Assembly (NCBI GenBank): GCA_938012815.1
Contig: CALLVV010000003.1
Location: forward strand, 1 to 64,000
Direction of reading: 5' to 3'
Length of the DNA: 64,000 bases
DNA from: an uncultured Propionibacteriaceae bacterium
GTDB lineage: Bacteria > Actinomycetota > Actinomycetes > Propionibacteriales > Propionibacteriaceae
Shown here: positions 39,027 to 48,300 of the stretch, piece by piece
How the letters are laid out: each line of letters begins with the position of its first letter
Numbering within the stretch: the first letter of the stretch is position 1
Notes under the pieces: model-generated
Told to the model about the DNA's origin: nothing
Database searches by the model: none
What the model saw: only the letters and a program-made list of their open reading frames with translations
Position numbers and translations under genes: made by a program

Positions 39027-39262
39027 CTTGCCTTCCCGACGGACGCCAGCCCTACCGCCAAACGCCTGCCCTCCCACCGAACGCCAGCGCTACAGCGCAA
39101 GCACACGACCGAAAAGCAAGCGAACCACCACCCCCAGCCTCCGCAGGATCTCCCGACGGACGCCAGTCTTCCCGTCGAACGCCAGCCCTACCGCCATCCG
39201 CTCGCCTTCCCGTCGGACGCCAGCGCTACAGCGCAAGCACACGTCCGGAAGGCAAGCGAACC
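39027..39262. repeat. Repeat array B: second, more diverged copy of the 19-bp-unit repeat
   Basis: The same pattern as array A in the same orientation. 19-bp units start at 39027, 39046 and 39065, followed by the 44-bp element at 39084-39127. A spacer with a partial unit follows, then units at 39163, 39182 and 39201, and a final element at 39220-39262. The variable positions (GCCGAACG, GTCGGACG, GCCATCCG) show divergence. Apart from this array the gap between the AbiEi/DUF559 gene and the RecQ gene holds nothing recognisable. Confidence 0.82.
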
Positions 39263-39321
39263 GGTCCGGGAAGGTCCCAGGGCGGGAGCCCTCGCAGGAG
39301 TTCATCCGCGCGACCTCCGGA

Positions 39322-41484
39322 TCACCCCGTGGCGGCGAGGGCAAAGGGCAGGACGGCCCTCGCACCGGCCCGTTTCAGGAGGCGCCCCGCGACCGTCATG
39401 GTCCAGCGTGAATCGACCAGATCGTCAACGAGCAGTACCGGTCCGGGCAGGCCGGGCAGCACCGCTTCCTGGTGCGGGGTGAGGTGGAACCGGGTCCACA
39501 GATCCCGCACCCGGAACGTGCTGTTCGCCCTGGGAAGCGGGGCGGCGCCGGGCGCCAGCCCGAGGGGTCCAAGCACCCGGAGCCGACCCGCCCTGGCCAG
39601 TCCTTCCCCCAGGGCGGCGACCAGCCGGGGACGCGACAGACCGGGAACCCAGGCGACGGCGGCTGGACGCTCGTCCCAGTCCCATTCGCGGAGCACCTGG
39701 AGGCACGCCCCTGCCAGCTGCGGTGGCACCTCGGCGTCGACCGGGTTGCCTTCGGCGTCCGAGGCGAACAGCTCGCGCAGCGCGTTGCCGTGGCCGAGGT
39801 CGGTCAGGCGGGCCACGACGCGGCCGGGTTCGACGCGTTCCGCCAGCGGGATCCGGCCCTTGACGAGCTCACCGCCCATGACGCCGGTGAAACGATCCAG
39901 CCCGGGCGGCCACAGGGTGCGCGGTTCGAGGACCACCCCCACCCGTTCCAGCGCCGACTGCGCCGCGACCTGCGCCTCGGCCGTCACCCCGGTGGGATAC
40001 CACGGCCGGGTGCAGGTGTCGCAGCGCCCGCAGGGCCTCGAGTGCGGATCGTCCAGCGCCGCCGTCAGGAACTCCATCCGGCACCGGGCGTGACCGAGGG
40101 TCTCGTATTCGAGCATGGCCTGCTGCTCCGCGACCCGCGCGGCGGCGATGCGCGAGTAGCGTTCCTCGTCGTAGATCCAGTCCGCGCCGGTCGCCACCCA
40201 TCCCCCGGCACGATTCTCCACGGCACCGTCGACCGCCAGCACCTTCAGCAGCAGCTCCAGGGCACCGCGACGCAGCTCCACCCGCGACTCCAGGGCCGGC
40301 ACGGTCAGCGGCACGTCCGAGGCCGCCAGGACCTCCAGCACCGATGCGGCTCGCTGCCGGGTGGGCATGGCGTTGGTGGCGAAGTACCGCCAGATCTCCT
40401 GGTCCTCGCTCCCCGGGAGCAGCAGCACGTCGGCGGAATCGGTGGCGCGGCCCGCGCGTCCCACCTGCTGGTAGTAGGTCACCGGGGAACTCGGGGCGCC
40501 GAGGTGGACCACGAACCCGAGATCGGGCTTGTCGAATCCCATCCCCAGCGCCGAGGTGGCCACCAGGGCCTTCACCTCGTTGGCGAGCAGGGCCTGCTCG
40601 GCCGCGACCCGCTCGGGCAGGTCCGTGCGACCCGTGTACGGCAGGACCCGGTGCCCGGCGGCCACCAGAGCCGCCGCGGTGTCCTCGGCGTTCGCGACGG
40701 TCAGGCAGTAGACGATGCCGCTGCCGGGCAGCGAACCGAGATGCTCGACCAGCCACGCCAGCCGCCGCGCCGACGAACCCAGCTCCAGCACCCCGAGCCG
40801 CAGGGAGTCGCGCGCCAGGGCCCCGCGCAGCGTGAACACCTCGCGCCCGCCGACGGCCAGCTGCTCGGCGACGTCGGTGACCACCCGCTGGTTGGCCGTC
40901 GCGGTGGTGGCCAGCACCGGGACCCGGTCCGGCAGCTCCCGGATCAGGGAACGGATCCGCCGGTAGTCGGGACGGAAGTCGTGGCCCCAGTCACTGATGC
41001 AGTGGGCCTCGTCGATCACCACGAGGCCCGCCCGCGCGAGCAGATGGGGCAGCTGGGTGTCCCGGAATCGGGGGTTGACCAGGCGTTCCGGGGAGACCAG
41101 GAGGACATCGAGGAGGTCCTGTTCGATGGCCTCGGCGATCTCCTCCCAGTCGGTGACGTTCGACGAGTTGATGGTGGCGGCCCGTACCCCGGCGCGCCCG
41201 GCGGCCTCCACCTGGTTGCGCATCAACGCCAGCAGCGGGGAGACGATCAGCGCAGGACCGGCGCCCGCGCGACGTTGCAGCAGCGCGGCTATGAAGTAGA
41301 CCGCCGATTTTCCCCAGCCGGTGCGCTGCACCACCAGGGCCCGCCGGTGATGGACGACGAGGGCCTCGATGGCCTCGTACTGCCCGTCGTGGAAGACCGC
41401 GTCCTCACGTCCCGTGAGTTTCCGCAGCAATTCGCACGCCAAGGTGCGTGTTCCGTCCTGCTCGGCGACCCGGTTCTGCTCCAT
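39322..41484 (-). CDS. RecQ-type DNA helicase fused to a phosphoribosyltransferase-like domain
   Basis: A 720-residue superfamily-2 helicase. Motif I is QRTGWGKS (53-60), the DEAH box is VVIDEAHCISDWGHDFRPDY (DEAH at 158-161), and the RecQ aromatic loop and motif VI (YYQQVGRAGRATDS) are present. A Cys cluster (CRMEF...CGRCDTC) near 475-500 is the RecQ zinc site. The C-terminal ~200 residues end in a PRPP-binding motif, VLLVDDLVDSRWT (near 683-695), as in type I phosphoribosyltransferases. The fusion is known in actinobacteria as an ATP-dependent helicase family; the transferase role is unclear. ATG 41484 is chosen over a longer frame without a ribosome site. It lies 43 bp after the ATP-grasp gene, probably in the same operon. 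Confidence 0.88.
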   Translation of the reverse strand: MEQNRVAEQDGTRTLACELLRKLTGREDAVFHDGQYEAIEALVVHHRRALVVQRTGWGKSAVYFIAALLQRRAGAGPALIVSPLLALMRNQVEAAGRAGVRAATINSSNVTDWEEIAEAIEQDLLDVLLVSPERLVNPRFRDTQLPHLLARAGLVVIDEAHCISDWGHDFRPDYRRIRSLIRELPDRVPVLATTATANQRVVTDVAEQLAVGGREVFTLRGALARDSLRLGVLELGSSARRLAWLVEHLGSLPGSGIVYCLTVANAEDTAAALVAAGHRVLPYTGRTDLPERVAAEQALLANEVKALVATSALGMGFDKPDLGFVVHLGAPSSPVTYYQQVGRAGRATDSADVLLLPGSEDQEIWRYFATNAMPTRQRAASVLEVLAASDVPLTVPALESRVELRRGALELLLKVLAVDGAVENRAGGWVATGADWIYDEERYSRIAAARVAEQQAMLEYETLGHARCRMEFLTAALDDPHSRPCGRCDTCTRPWYPTGVTAEAQVAAQSALERVGVVLEPRTLWPPGLDRFTGVMGGELVKGRIPLAERVEPGRVVARLTDLGHGNALRELFASDAEGNPVDAEVPPQLAGACLQVLREWDWDERPAAVAWVPGLSRPRLVAALGEGLARAGRLRVLGPLGLAPGAAPLPRANSTFRVRDLWTRFHLTPHQEAVLPGLPGPVLLVDDLVDSRWTMTVAGRLLKRAGARAVLPFALAATG

Positions 41485-41527
41485 GCACGAAGCCTGCCAC
41501 GGACCACCGACATTTCCGCGGGGACGT

Positions 41528-42436
41528 TCAGGCCCGGAGTTTCTCGTGGATGGCGGCGACGAAACGGTCGAGGGCCCCATCGGCGAGATCGACGAACGTG
41601 GCCGGTTCGAAAAGCTCCGCCTCCAGGAGCAGCGGATGGCTTCCCGGCGGGGTCACCACGTCGATGCGCGCGTACAGCGGGGTGCTGGCGTCCTCACCCC
41701 AGCCCCTGGCCTCCGCGATCGCGGCGATCGCCTTCAAGGCCCTGTTCCCGAGCTCCACCTCGTCGCCGGTCGGGGCGACCGGCCGGATGTCCTCGGTGTA
41801 CCTGCCGCCGAGGTAACCACCCCCGTGTTTGAGGATCGCGCACTTCTGGATGGTGTGGGAGTGGTGCGCATTGAAGAACAACAGGCCGTGTTCGGCATTG
41901 TCCTGGATGGCATCGATCGCAGGCTGCACGAGCACCACCTTGCCCACCCCCAGGATGTGCCCGCACAGTTCCAGGGCCTCGGGGTCGGTGGCGGCGAACA
42001 GCCCGGTGCTCTGTGATCCGAGGGAGATGTTCGGTTTGACCACGACGTTCCCGCCGCCGTGTCTCGCCAGCGCCTCACGGCACTGTTCGAGGTTCTCGCA
42101 GAAGGTGGTGGGGACGACCTCGACCCCGTGTTCGGCGAGTTCCCGCAGGTAGCGTTTGTCCAGGTTCCACCGGATCAGGTCGGGGCTGTTGATCAGGCGC
42201 ACCCGGGCCTCGGCGCGCCCCAGCCAGTCCATGAACTCCTCCGTGCGTTCCGCGTAGTCCCAGGGGGAACGGAAGATGGCTGCGTCGTAGACCGACCAGT
42301 CCCTGGGCTCGTGCCAGACGGCGATCTCGGAGTCCACCCCACTGGCGTTCAGGGCGTCATTGAGGGGCCCGGTGTCGAGATGTTCCTCGTCCTTCAGGGC
42401 CTGCTGGTCGGTGCTTATCAGCGCAACTCGTTTCAT
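41528..42436 (-). CDS. ATP-grasp family ligase (RimK/glutathione-synthetase-like)
   Basis: A 302-residue protein. The N-terminal pre-ATP-grasp domain starts MKRVALISTDQQALKDEEH. The ATP-binding strand GGGNVVVKPNISLGSQSTGLF, with the phosphate-binding Lys, is near 145-165, and the metal/adenine region YARIDVVTPPGSHPLLLEAELFEP (Asp and Glu ligands) is near 255-280. Family members join a carboxylate to an amine, but the substrate here cannot be told. ATG 42436 has an AAGGAG site; the longer frame upstream crosses the divergent promoter region and is rejected. It is the promoter-proximal gene of a pair with the RecQ fusion. Confidence 0.82.
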   Translation of the reverse strand: MKRVALISTDQQALKDEEHLDTGPLNDALNASGVDSEIAVWHEPRDWSVYDAAIFRSPWDYAERTEEFMDWLGRAEARVRLINSPDLIRWNLDKRYLRELAEHGVEVVPTTFCENLEQCREALARHGGGNVVVKPNISLGSQSTGLFAATDPEALELCGHILGVGKVVLVQPAIDAIQDNAEHGLLFFNAHHSHTIQKCAILKHGGGYLGGRYTEDIRPVAPTGDEVELGNRALKAIAAIAEARGWGEDASTPLYARIDVVTPPGSHPLLLEAELFEPATFVDLADGALDRFVAAIHEKLRA

Positions 42437-42546
42437 GAATCTCCTTCTTCCGGGGCAGCACGCCCACCGCCAGATGCTATCCGGCGGGCACCCCACACGG
42501 CCGGGCCGACCTGATTCCTCGAGATCGATGAATCTTGAACCAAATC

Positions 42547-42589
42547 TTGTACACCCGGTGTCACATTTTTTGTACATCGAATGTACAAT
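42547..42589 (+). promoter_or_regulatory. Palindromic operator over a leaderless promoter of the DUF4143-type ATPase
   Basis: TTGTACAT (42570-42577) and ATGTACAA (42581-42588) are a perfect inverted repeat around CGA, and a further half-site TTGTACA lies at 42547-42553. The right arm contains TACAAT (42584-42589), a good -10 box, seven bases before the ATG at 42597; no ribosome site is present, so the mRNA is probably leaderless. GTCACA at 42560-42565 is a possible -35. A repressor bound to the palindrome would block the promoter. The regulator is not identified. Confidence 0.6.
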
Positions 42590-42596
42590 TCCTGAC

Positions 42597-44252
42597 ATGA
42601 GTCGTTACCGGTCCCGGGGGCTCGAAGCCGTCTGGCGCCAGGGAAGTCCTCATCAGATCATCGTTCTGGAAGGAAGACGAGCCATCGGGAAGACCCGCCT
42701 CGTACGCCATCTCCAGGCCGAGAAACGCTATTCCTCGTACCAGACTCTCCTGGATCCCCTCACCCGGGAACTCGCCCTCACCGACACCAATGGTTGGCTG
42801 AGATCGCTCCCTAGGCCCGCGATCATCGACGAAGCACAGCTGGCCCCCGAGCTCCCGCTCGCCCTGAAACGCTTCGTCGATGGCCTCGGTCCGGATCATC
42901 ACTTCCTCCTGACGGGTTCCGCAGCGCTCGGCCGGGGTTCCTTCGGAGGCTCGGATCCGCTGGCCGGTCGTATCGCCCGCCAGCGGCTGCATCCCTTCAC
43001 GGGATTCGAGCTGGCGAGTCCCGAAAATCCCGCTCCTTCGCTGGTGGACCGGCTCTTCGACGCTCCCCTCGACCCTCACGAAACCCAACCCTGCGATCGG
43101 AAAGAAGTCGCATCCGTTCTTGCCACGGGCGGGACACCGACGCTGGTCCTGAACACCCCGCCCTGTCCCGCGGATGAACTGGCCTCCCTCGTCCATGCCG
43201 ACGTGTTGGCTTTGCTCGGGGATCGGCTCCTACCCGATGAGAACTTCGATGTTCTGCGCGCGGGAAGAGTTCTCGACGCCTTCCTGCGGCTGCCCGGAGG
43301 GCTGCTGAAGGTCAACCGGCTGGGTGAGGAACTGGCGCTCGACCGTCGAACCGTCGAACGCTACCTGAACATTCTGGAACGCCGTTTCCTGATCGCACAA
43401 CTGCCCAATTTTCGCGCCGGGGCCTCATCGGCAACGCGATCCCACCCGAAGATTCACGCCACTGACACTGCACTGGCGGTCGAATCCCTGACCCGGTGCG
43501 GGAGGAATCCCGCACTTCATCCGGAGCTGTTCGGGCAGGTCCTGGAATCCTGGGTGTGGCAACAGGTGGCGGCTGACAGCACATGGAGCAGGACACGGCC
43601 CAGCATCGGTTTCTGGCGCGACGCGTCCACGCAGGCCGAGGCGGACGTCGTACTCACGGACTCGCAAGGCCGAAACGTCGGTCTCGAGGTGAAGGCCAGT
43701 AGCTCCTTGGGGCTGCGGGACATCAAGGGGTTGGCCGCGTTCGCGGCGCGCAACGGACTGCATCGCGGGTTCGTGATCCATCTCGGTTCCGAACTCCACC
43801 AGATCAAGGAGAACATCTGGGCGCTACCCCTGGCCCTGCTGCGCTCCCCCGATGCGTGGCCCGGAACCTCCCAGCCCCATGCCTTGGTTCCCAAGAAGGC
43901 GCACGAAGCGATCCTGAGCACGGAGGATGATGCCTATCTGGCTGGACTACCGAACCGGTTCATCGCGGAGGTGGAAGAGGCATACCGGTTCCTCACCGGG
44001 GAGGACATGCCTGGCTCTCCCCGGTTGCTCTTCGCATCCGCACGCACCGCCCGCGCCCCCGAAACCGACGTCATCGCGATACCCCTTGTCCCACCCGATC
44101 TTCTTCCCGGGTTTCCTCCCCACTGGGAGGACTCGATGTCCACGTACCTCGAACGGGGCGGGGTGCCGTTGGCCGACCTGAGAATTGACGACAGGGACTT
44201 CACGCTATCGGCGCGAATCGCCGCGATGCTGCTCCGGGAAGCGGCCCGGTGA
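42597..44252 (+). CDS. AAA-type ATPase with DUF4143 domain and C-terminal extension
   Basis: A 551-residue P-loop protein. Walker A is LEGRRAIGKTRLV near 22-34, and Walker B lies in PRPAIIDEAQLAPELP near 78-93, typical of AAA_14/DUF4143 proteins. A winged-helix segment (VNRLGEELALDRRTVERYLNIL) near 240-262 is followed by the DUF4143 nuclease-like fold, WQQVAAD...FWRD...EADVVLTDSQGRNVGLEVKAS (D-x(n)-E-x-K near 340-370). The last ~130 residues are an unusual extension. The family is widespread and its function is poorly known. The stop codon abuts the jetD stop with no gap (shared TGATCA), so it is convergent with the Wadjet operon. Confidence 0.8.
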   Translation: MSRYRSRGLEAVWRQGSPHQIIVLEGRRAIGKTRLVRHLQAEKRYSSYQTLLDPLTRELALTDTNGWLRSLPRPAIIDEAQLAPELPLALKRFVDGLGPDHHFLLTGSAALGRGSFGGSDPLAGRIARQRLHPFTGFELASPENPAPSLVDRLFDAPLDPHETQPCDRKEVASVLATGGTPTLVLNTPPCPADELASLVHADVLALLGDRLLPDENFDVLRAGRVLDAFLRLPGGLLKVNRLGEELALDRRTVERYLNILERRFLIAQLPNFRAGASSATRSHPKIHATDTALAVESLTRCGRNPALHPELFGQVLESWVWQQVAADSTWSRTRPSIGFWRDASTQAEADVVLTDSQGRNVGLEVKASSSLGLRDIKGLAAFAARNGLHRGFVIHLGSELHQIKENIWALPLALLRSPDAWPGTSQPHALVPKKAHEAILSTEDDAYLAGLPNRFIAEVEEAYRFLTGEDMPGSPRLLFASARTARAPETDVIAIPLVPPDLLPGFPPHWEDSMSTYLERGGVPLADLRIDDRDFTLSARIAAMLLREAAR

Positions 44253-45368
44253 TCACGAACCCAGGTCGGAGAGCAGATCCTCGAGGAGTTCTTCCTCGTA
44301 GGCGGTGTAGCCCTCCGGCATCCGCCAGGTGAACGCTCCGGGCAGCCGGTCCCGGAGCTGATTCACGATCCGCCAGCCAACGACGTCCCCATCGGCCCGC
44401 ACGTGACAGCGGACGTCGCCGAGGCCCATCAGCAGCTCCCAGGCGGCCTGACTGGGAAGCCCGAAGGTACAGACCAGCGGCCGGGACGCCGCGCCGTGGC
44501 GGTCCGCGGCGGCCTCCAGGACGGTCGGGTTCTCGCAGACGAAAACCTCCGCGCCCCCGGCCAGCCCCCAGGCGCCCCGGAACGACCGCAGGGTCAACCA
44601 CACCGGTTCCCCCGGGGCCGCGTGGCAAAGCCGCACCGCCGGGGCGTTCCCGGTCAGGGGCAGGTTCAGCACCAGCACCTGCGCCGAGACCGCGTCGCAG
44701 ATCACCCCCGCACCCGCCCAGGCCGCCGACCACAACTGCGCATCCTCCAGCGGATCGCGGTAGCTCCCGCCCTCGGTGACGGCCCGACGCAACTCAAGCG
44801 ACCTGACGCAGGCCCGTCCCAACGGCGTCGAACGGTCCAGGGCGTGCGGGTCCCGGAACAGGGCGGCGGCCAGTTCAGCCAGCCGGCGCGGCTCCTCCCC
44901 GGTGGCCGCGAGCACATTCGCGACTTCACCAGCCAGCAGCGCCCACGACGAGGCCGGTTGCAGAATGCCCCGGAGCACCGCCGTCAGGTCGTCCCCCCAG
45001 TGGCCGACCGCACTTCGCAGGATCGCCAGACCGGCCGCGCGGTCGGATTCCCGCGCCTGCTCCGCTTCGGCCTTCTCCTCCCGGAGATCCCGCAGGGGTC
45101 CTCCGAGCGCGACGAGCAGCTCGTCCAGTCCGGCACCGTGGGCCTTCAGCCCCTGCCTGAGTTCCGACGCCCTCACCCCCCTGCCGGATTCCCTCCAATC
45201 CGCCTTCAGGAACCGCCCGATGTCCCGGCGCTCCGATGGCGACCAGTCCAGGGACACCTCACCCCTGTCCCCGCGCCAGCCTCGTTCCCGGCGTCTCCTG
45301 ACCTCCGCCAGCAGGCGGGCCGGTCCTGGCAGCCGTGCCCAGGCCAGCAGATAGCCGGGCACGCTCAC
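44253..45368 (-). CDS. jetD: Wadjet type II nuclease subunit JetD (DUF2399, Toprim)
   Basis: A 371-residue TIGR02679/DUF2399 protein. The N-terminal half (DUF3323-like) binds the SMC complex and DNA; the C-terminal half is Toprim-like, with the catalytic Glu in VFVCENPTVLEAA (E279) and the acidic pair in RADGDVVGWRI (D326, D328). In Wadjet systems this subunit cuts the circular plasmid that the SMC motor has reeled in. The start is GTG 45368, overlapping the jetC stop (GTGA). It is the last gene of the operon. Confidence 0.88.
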   Translation of the reverse strand: MSVPGYLLAWARLPGPARLLAEVRRRRERGWRGDRGEVSLDWSPSERRDIGRFLKADWRESGRGVRASELRQGLKAHGAGLDELLVALGGPLRDLREEKAEAEQARESDRAAGLAILRSAVGHWGDDLTAVLRGILQPASSWALLAGEVANVLAATGEEPRRLAELAAALFRDPHALDRSTPLGRACVRSLELRRAVTEGGSYRDPLEDAQLWSAAWAGAGVICDAVSAQVLVLNLPLTGNAPAVRLCHAAPGEPVWLTLRSFRGAWGLAGGAEVFVCENPTVLEAAADRHGAASRPLVCTFGLPSQAAWELLMGLGDVRCHVRADGDVVGWRIVNQLRDRLPGAFTWRMPEGYTAYEEELLEDLLSDLGS

Positions 45369-48300
45369 AGCAGCTGGTCCTGCCTTTCGGGCGTCCCGAG
45401 CGCCGGGGTTTCAATGGTCTCCAACTGGCCGCCCGCCCACAGTTCCAGCACCAGATCGGCCCCGGGCATGGGGGCCGGCGCCCTGACCACCTGGTAGATG
45501 GCCGCGACGGGCACGGCGGCGACGTTGACGATCCTTCCCGGCCCGACCAGCAGCACGTCGAGATCGAACTCCCTGAACAGCTTCATCACGGTGGCGCGGT
45601 TGGCGGCGTCAAGTCCGTCGAAGGCCTCGTCCAGCCACAGAGGCCGGGGCCCGGTCGGCATCTCCTCGTACATCGCGGCGAGGGTGGCCACGAGCGGCAT
45701 CATCAGCATCACAACCCGCGCCCCGCCGGAGAGTTCCGCGTAGCCCCTGCCGGTCAGCGGTCCCCACCGCCCGGAGCCGCGGCGATGTTCCAGGTGGATG
45801 TCGTACCAGCTCCGGTAATCCAGCCTCTCCGCCAAACCGTTTCGCCAGTCGGCCAGCCCCGCTCCCTGGGCCTCCCGTTTCACCTCGTCGACCCGGACCC
45901 TGAGGAACTCCCTGACACGCTCGTCCACCTCGGGATTGCCCCAGGCGGGTCCGCCGACAGCCTCCAACACCTGCCGGGTGGCGGCGTCCTTCGGTTCGAG
46001 GACGATCCTGAGGGCGGTGCGGTCGGTGCGGGTGGCGTGGGCCTCCAACACCTTGTTGATGCGCCCGACGAGCGCCTGGGTGGCGCCTATCCGGTCCCGC
46101 AGGTGATCCATGAAGGTGGAGCCGAGCAGCTGCCCGAGCGTGTCCTGCACCCGCTGGTCGTAGTTCAGGGCCAGTTCCTCCTGGATGGCCCGAAGCCTCG
46201 CGAGGGCCTCCGTGAGGGGGTGGCCGGCGCCGTGCGCATCGACCACCACGGTGACCCTCGGCAGGTCATCCACCTCGTCGATGCGAAGGCTGCGGCCACC
46301 CGCCTCCAGCGCCCCGCGGGCCTCGCTGGCACCGGTGTGCAGCCTTCGCCAGGCGTTCTGGACCGCCTGGTCGGCCTGGTCGGGGTCTTCGCTCCAGTTG
46401 CGGATGGTGACCTGCTGGCTGACGAACCGCACCTGCGCCCGCACCTGCATGATCGCTGTCGAGTCCGGTTCCGGCAGCTCCAGGCCCAGTTCCTCCGCCA
46501 GGCCCGCGTCGACGAGCCGCCGGAACCATGCGAAGGCCCGGTCGCGTTCAGCGGTGACCATCGCCCGTTCCCGTTCGGCCGCGGCCAGGGCCTCTTCGGC
46601 CTTGCCCGCCCGACCGGCCAGCCGGAGCAGTTCCTGCCCCAGCCCCGTGGCCTGCGAGGCCACCTCGGCGGACCGCGCCTGCAGCTCCTCCAATTCCCGG
46701 ACTATCTCCTGGTCATCCGATCCGATGGCCTTCTCGAGGGCATGCACCCGGGATGTTGCCGATCCCAGTCGTTCCTCGGCGGCGCGCGCCTCGGTGATTG
46801 CCTCGTCCCGCTGTTTGTCCCCCTCCGTCGCCGCGGTGGCCGCCGCCTCCCAAGCGCTGAGAGCCAGTTCCTCACGTTCCCGGGCGTGACGCAGGACCCC
46901 CAGGGCGTTCTCGGTGCGGCGCAGGGCGTCCTGCACCTCCACCAGTTCGGCTTCCCGGGCCGGCAGATGATGCTGCGTGGCGAAGGTCAGCAGGGTCGCC
47001 CGCCTGGCGTCGGCCTCCGCCCGCAATCCCCGGGCCCGGGCCTCGTGCTGCGCCGCCGTCTCCTCCGCAGCAGCCGCCAGGGTCTCCGCGGTCGCGGCGT
47101 CCCGCAGCAGCCCGAAGAGTTCCCGGTCGTCGGGGGCCGAGGCCATCGACCTCCGCAGGGCGGCCAGTTCAGCGGAAGCCCAGCTGGCCTCGGCCTCGTG
47201 CCCCGTCGCCTCGGTGAGGGCCTCCTCCCGGGCGCGGTTCAGTTCGGCCCTGCGCCGGGCCCGGCCGGCCTTCCGGGCCCCCTCCCCCAGGTGCTCGGCA
47301 TTGCCGTTGGGGCAGCTGGCCCGCCCCACCATGGAGCCGTTGCGCCAGCGCCCGTCGAGAGCGATCGCGAGCCCGGTCCCCGGCAGTTTCTCCCCCTCGT
47401 GGACCAGATGGACGCCCGCCAGCAGCGCTTCGACCCACTCGCTCCACGGGCCGGGAGCGGCCTCCAGCACCTCCCCGAGGCCTCTTTCGACGGGTTCCTC
47501 GGCGACGGCCAGGACATCGTCGGCGACAACACCCTCGTCGCTCACCCAAGCGTCCAGCAACCCCGACGCGGCGAGCGCGGCCTCGATGGCGGCCAGTTCG
47601 TGCTCCGGCAGGCCCTCGCGCGGGTTCACGAGCCGCCAGACGGGGGCTCCCGTGTCGGGGCGAGAACGCCGCGTCCACAGCGCGGGCGGCTGCGGGTCCG
47701 CGACCCCGGCCCGGTCCAGTTCCTCGATGTGCCCGTCCAGTTCTCCGACGCGTTCCCTGGCGAGCCGGCCCTGCAACTCGGCTTCCCCCAGCCTCACCTG
47801 GACTGGGGCGCGCGTGGGTTCGAACCATTCCTCCCGGATGCGTTCCCTGAGCGGGCGTTGCGGGGTCCTGCCGTCGGGTAGGGCGGCCTGCCAGGCCTCG
47901 ACGTCCACGCCACCTCCGGCCTCCTCCGCCCAGACATCGAGCCCGGCCGCCAGCGAGTCGCGTTCCTGCTCGGCCGCATCCCAGGCGGCGTTGTGTCGTT
48001 CCCCGGCCTCGGTGGCTCGCTGCCGGGACTCCGCCGCGACGTCCTCCGCGCGGCTGGCTTCCTGATCGGCCAGAACCACCTCGCCCAGGAACTGCTGGGC
48101 GCGTTTCACGTCGCGTTGCCTGTCGCCCACCCGCTGTTCCGTGAGCACCGGGTCGAAGTCGGCGACGTCCACCCCGGCTTCCCGGGCAGCGTATCGGGCA
48201 TCGGCGAGGCGCTCGGAGGTTTCCCGGCGCCGGGTCTCGAGTGCGGCCTCAGCGGTTTCCCGGGTCTCCTCCGCCCTGCGCGCCGCCGCATCGGCAGCCT

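Noticed and set aside
37767..39262. CRISPR array
   Set aside because: The 19-bp units are directly adjacent with no unique spacers of constant length, and no cas genes are nearby.
45335..47881. 848-codon plus-strand frame opposite jetC
   Set aside because: Shadow of the SMC gene: no domain, Pro/Gly/Gln-rich composition, no ribosome site.
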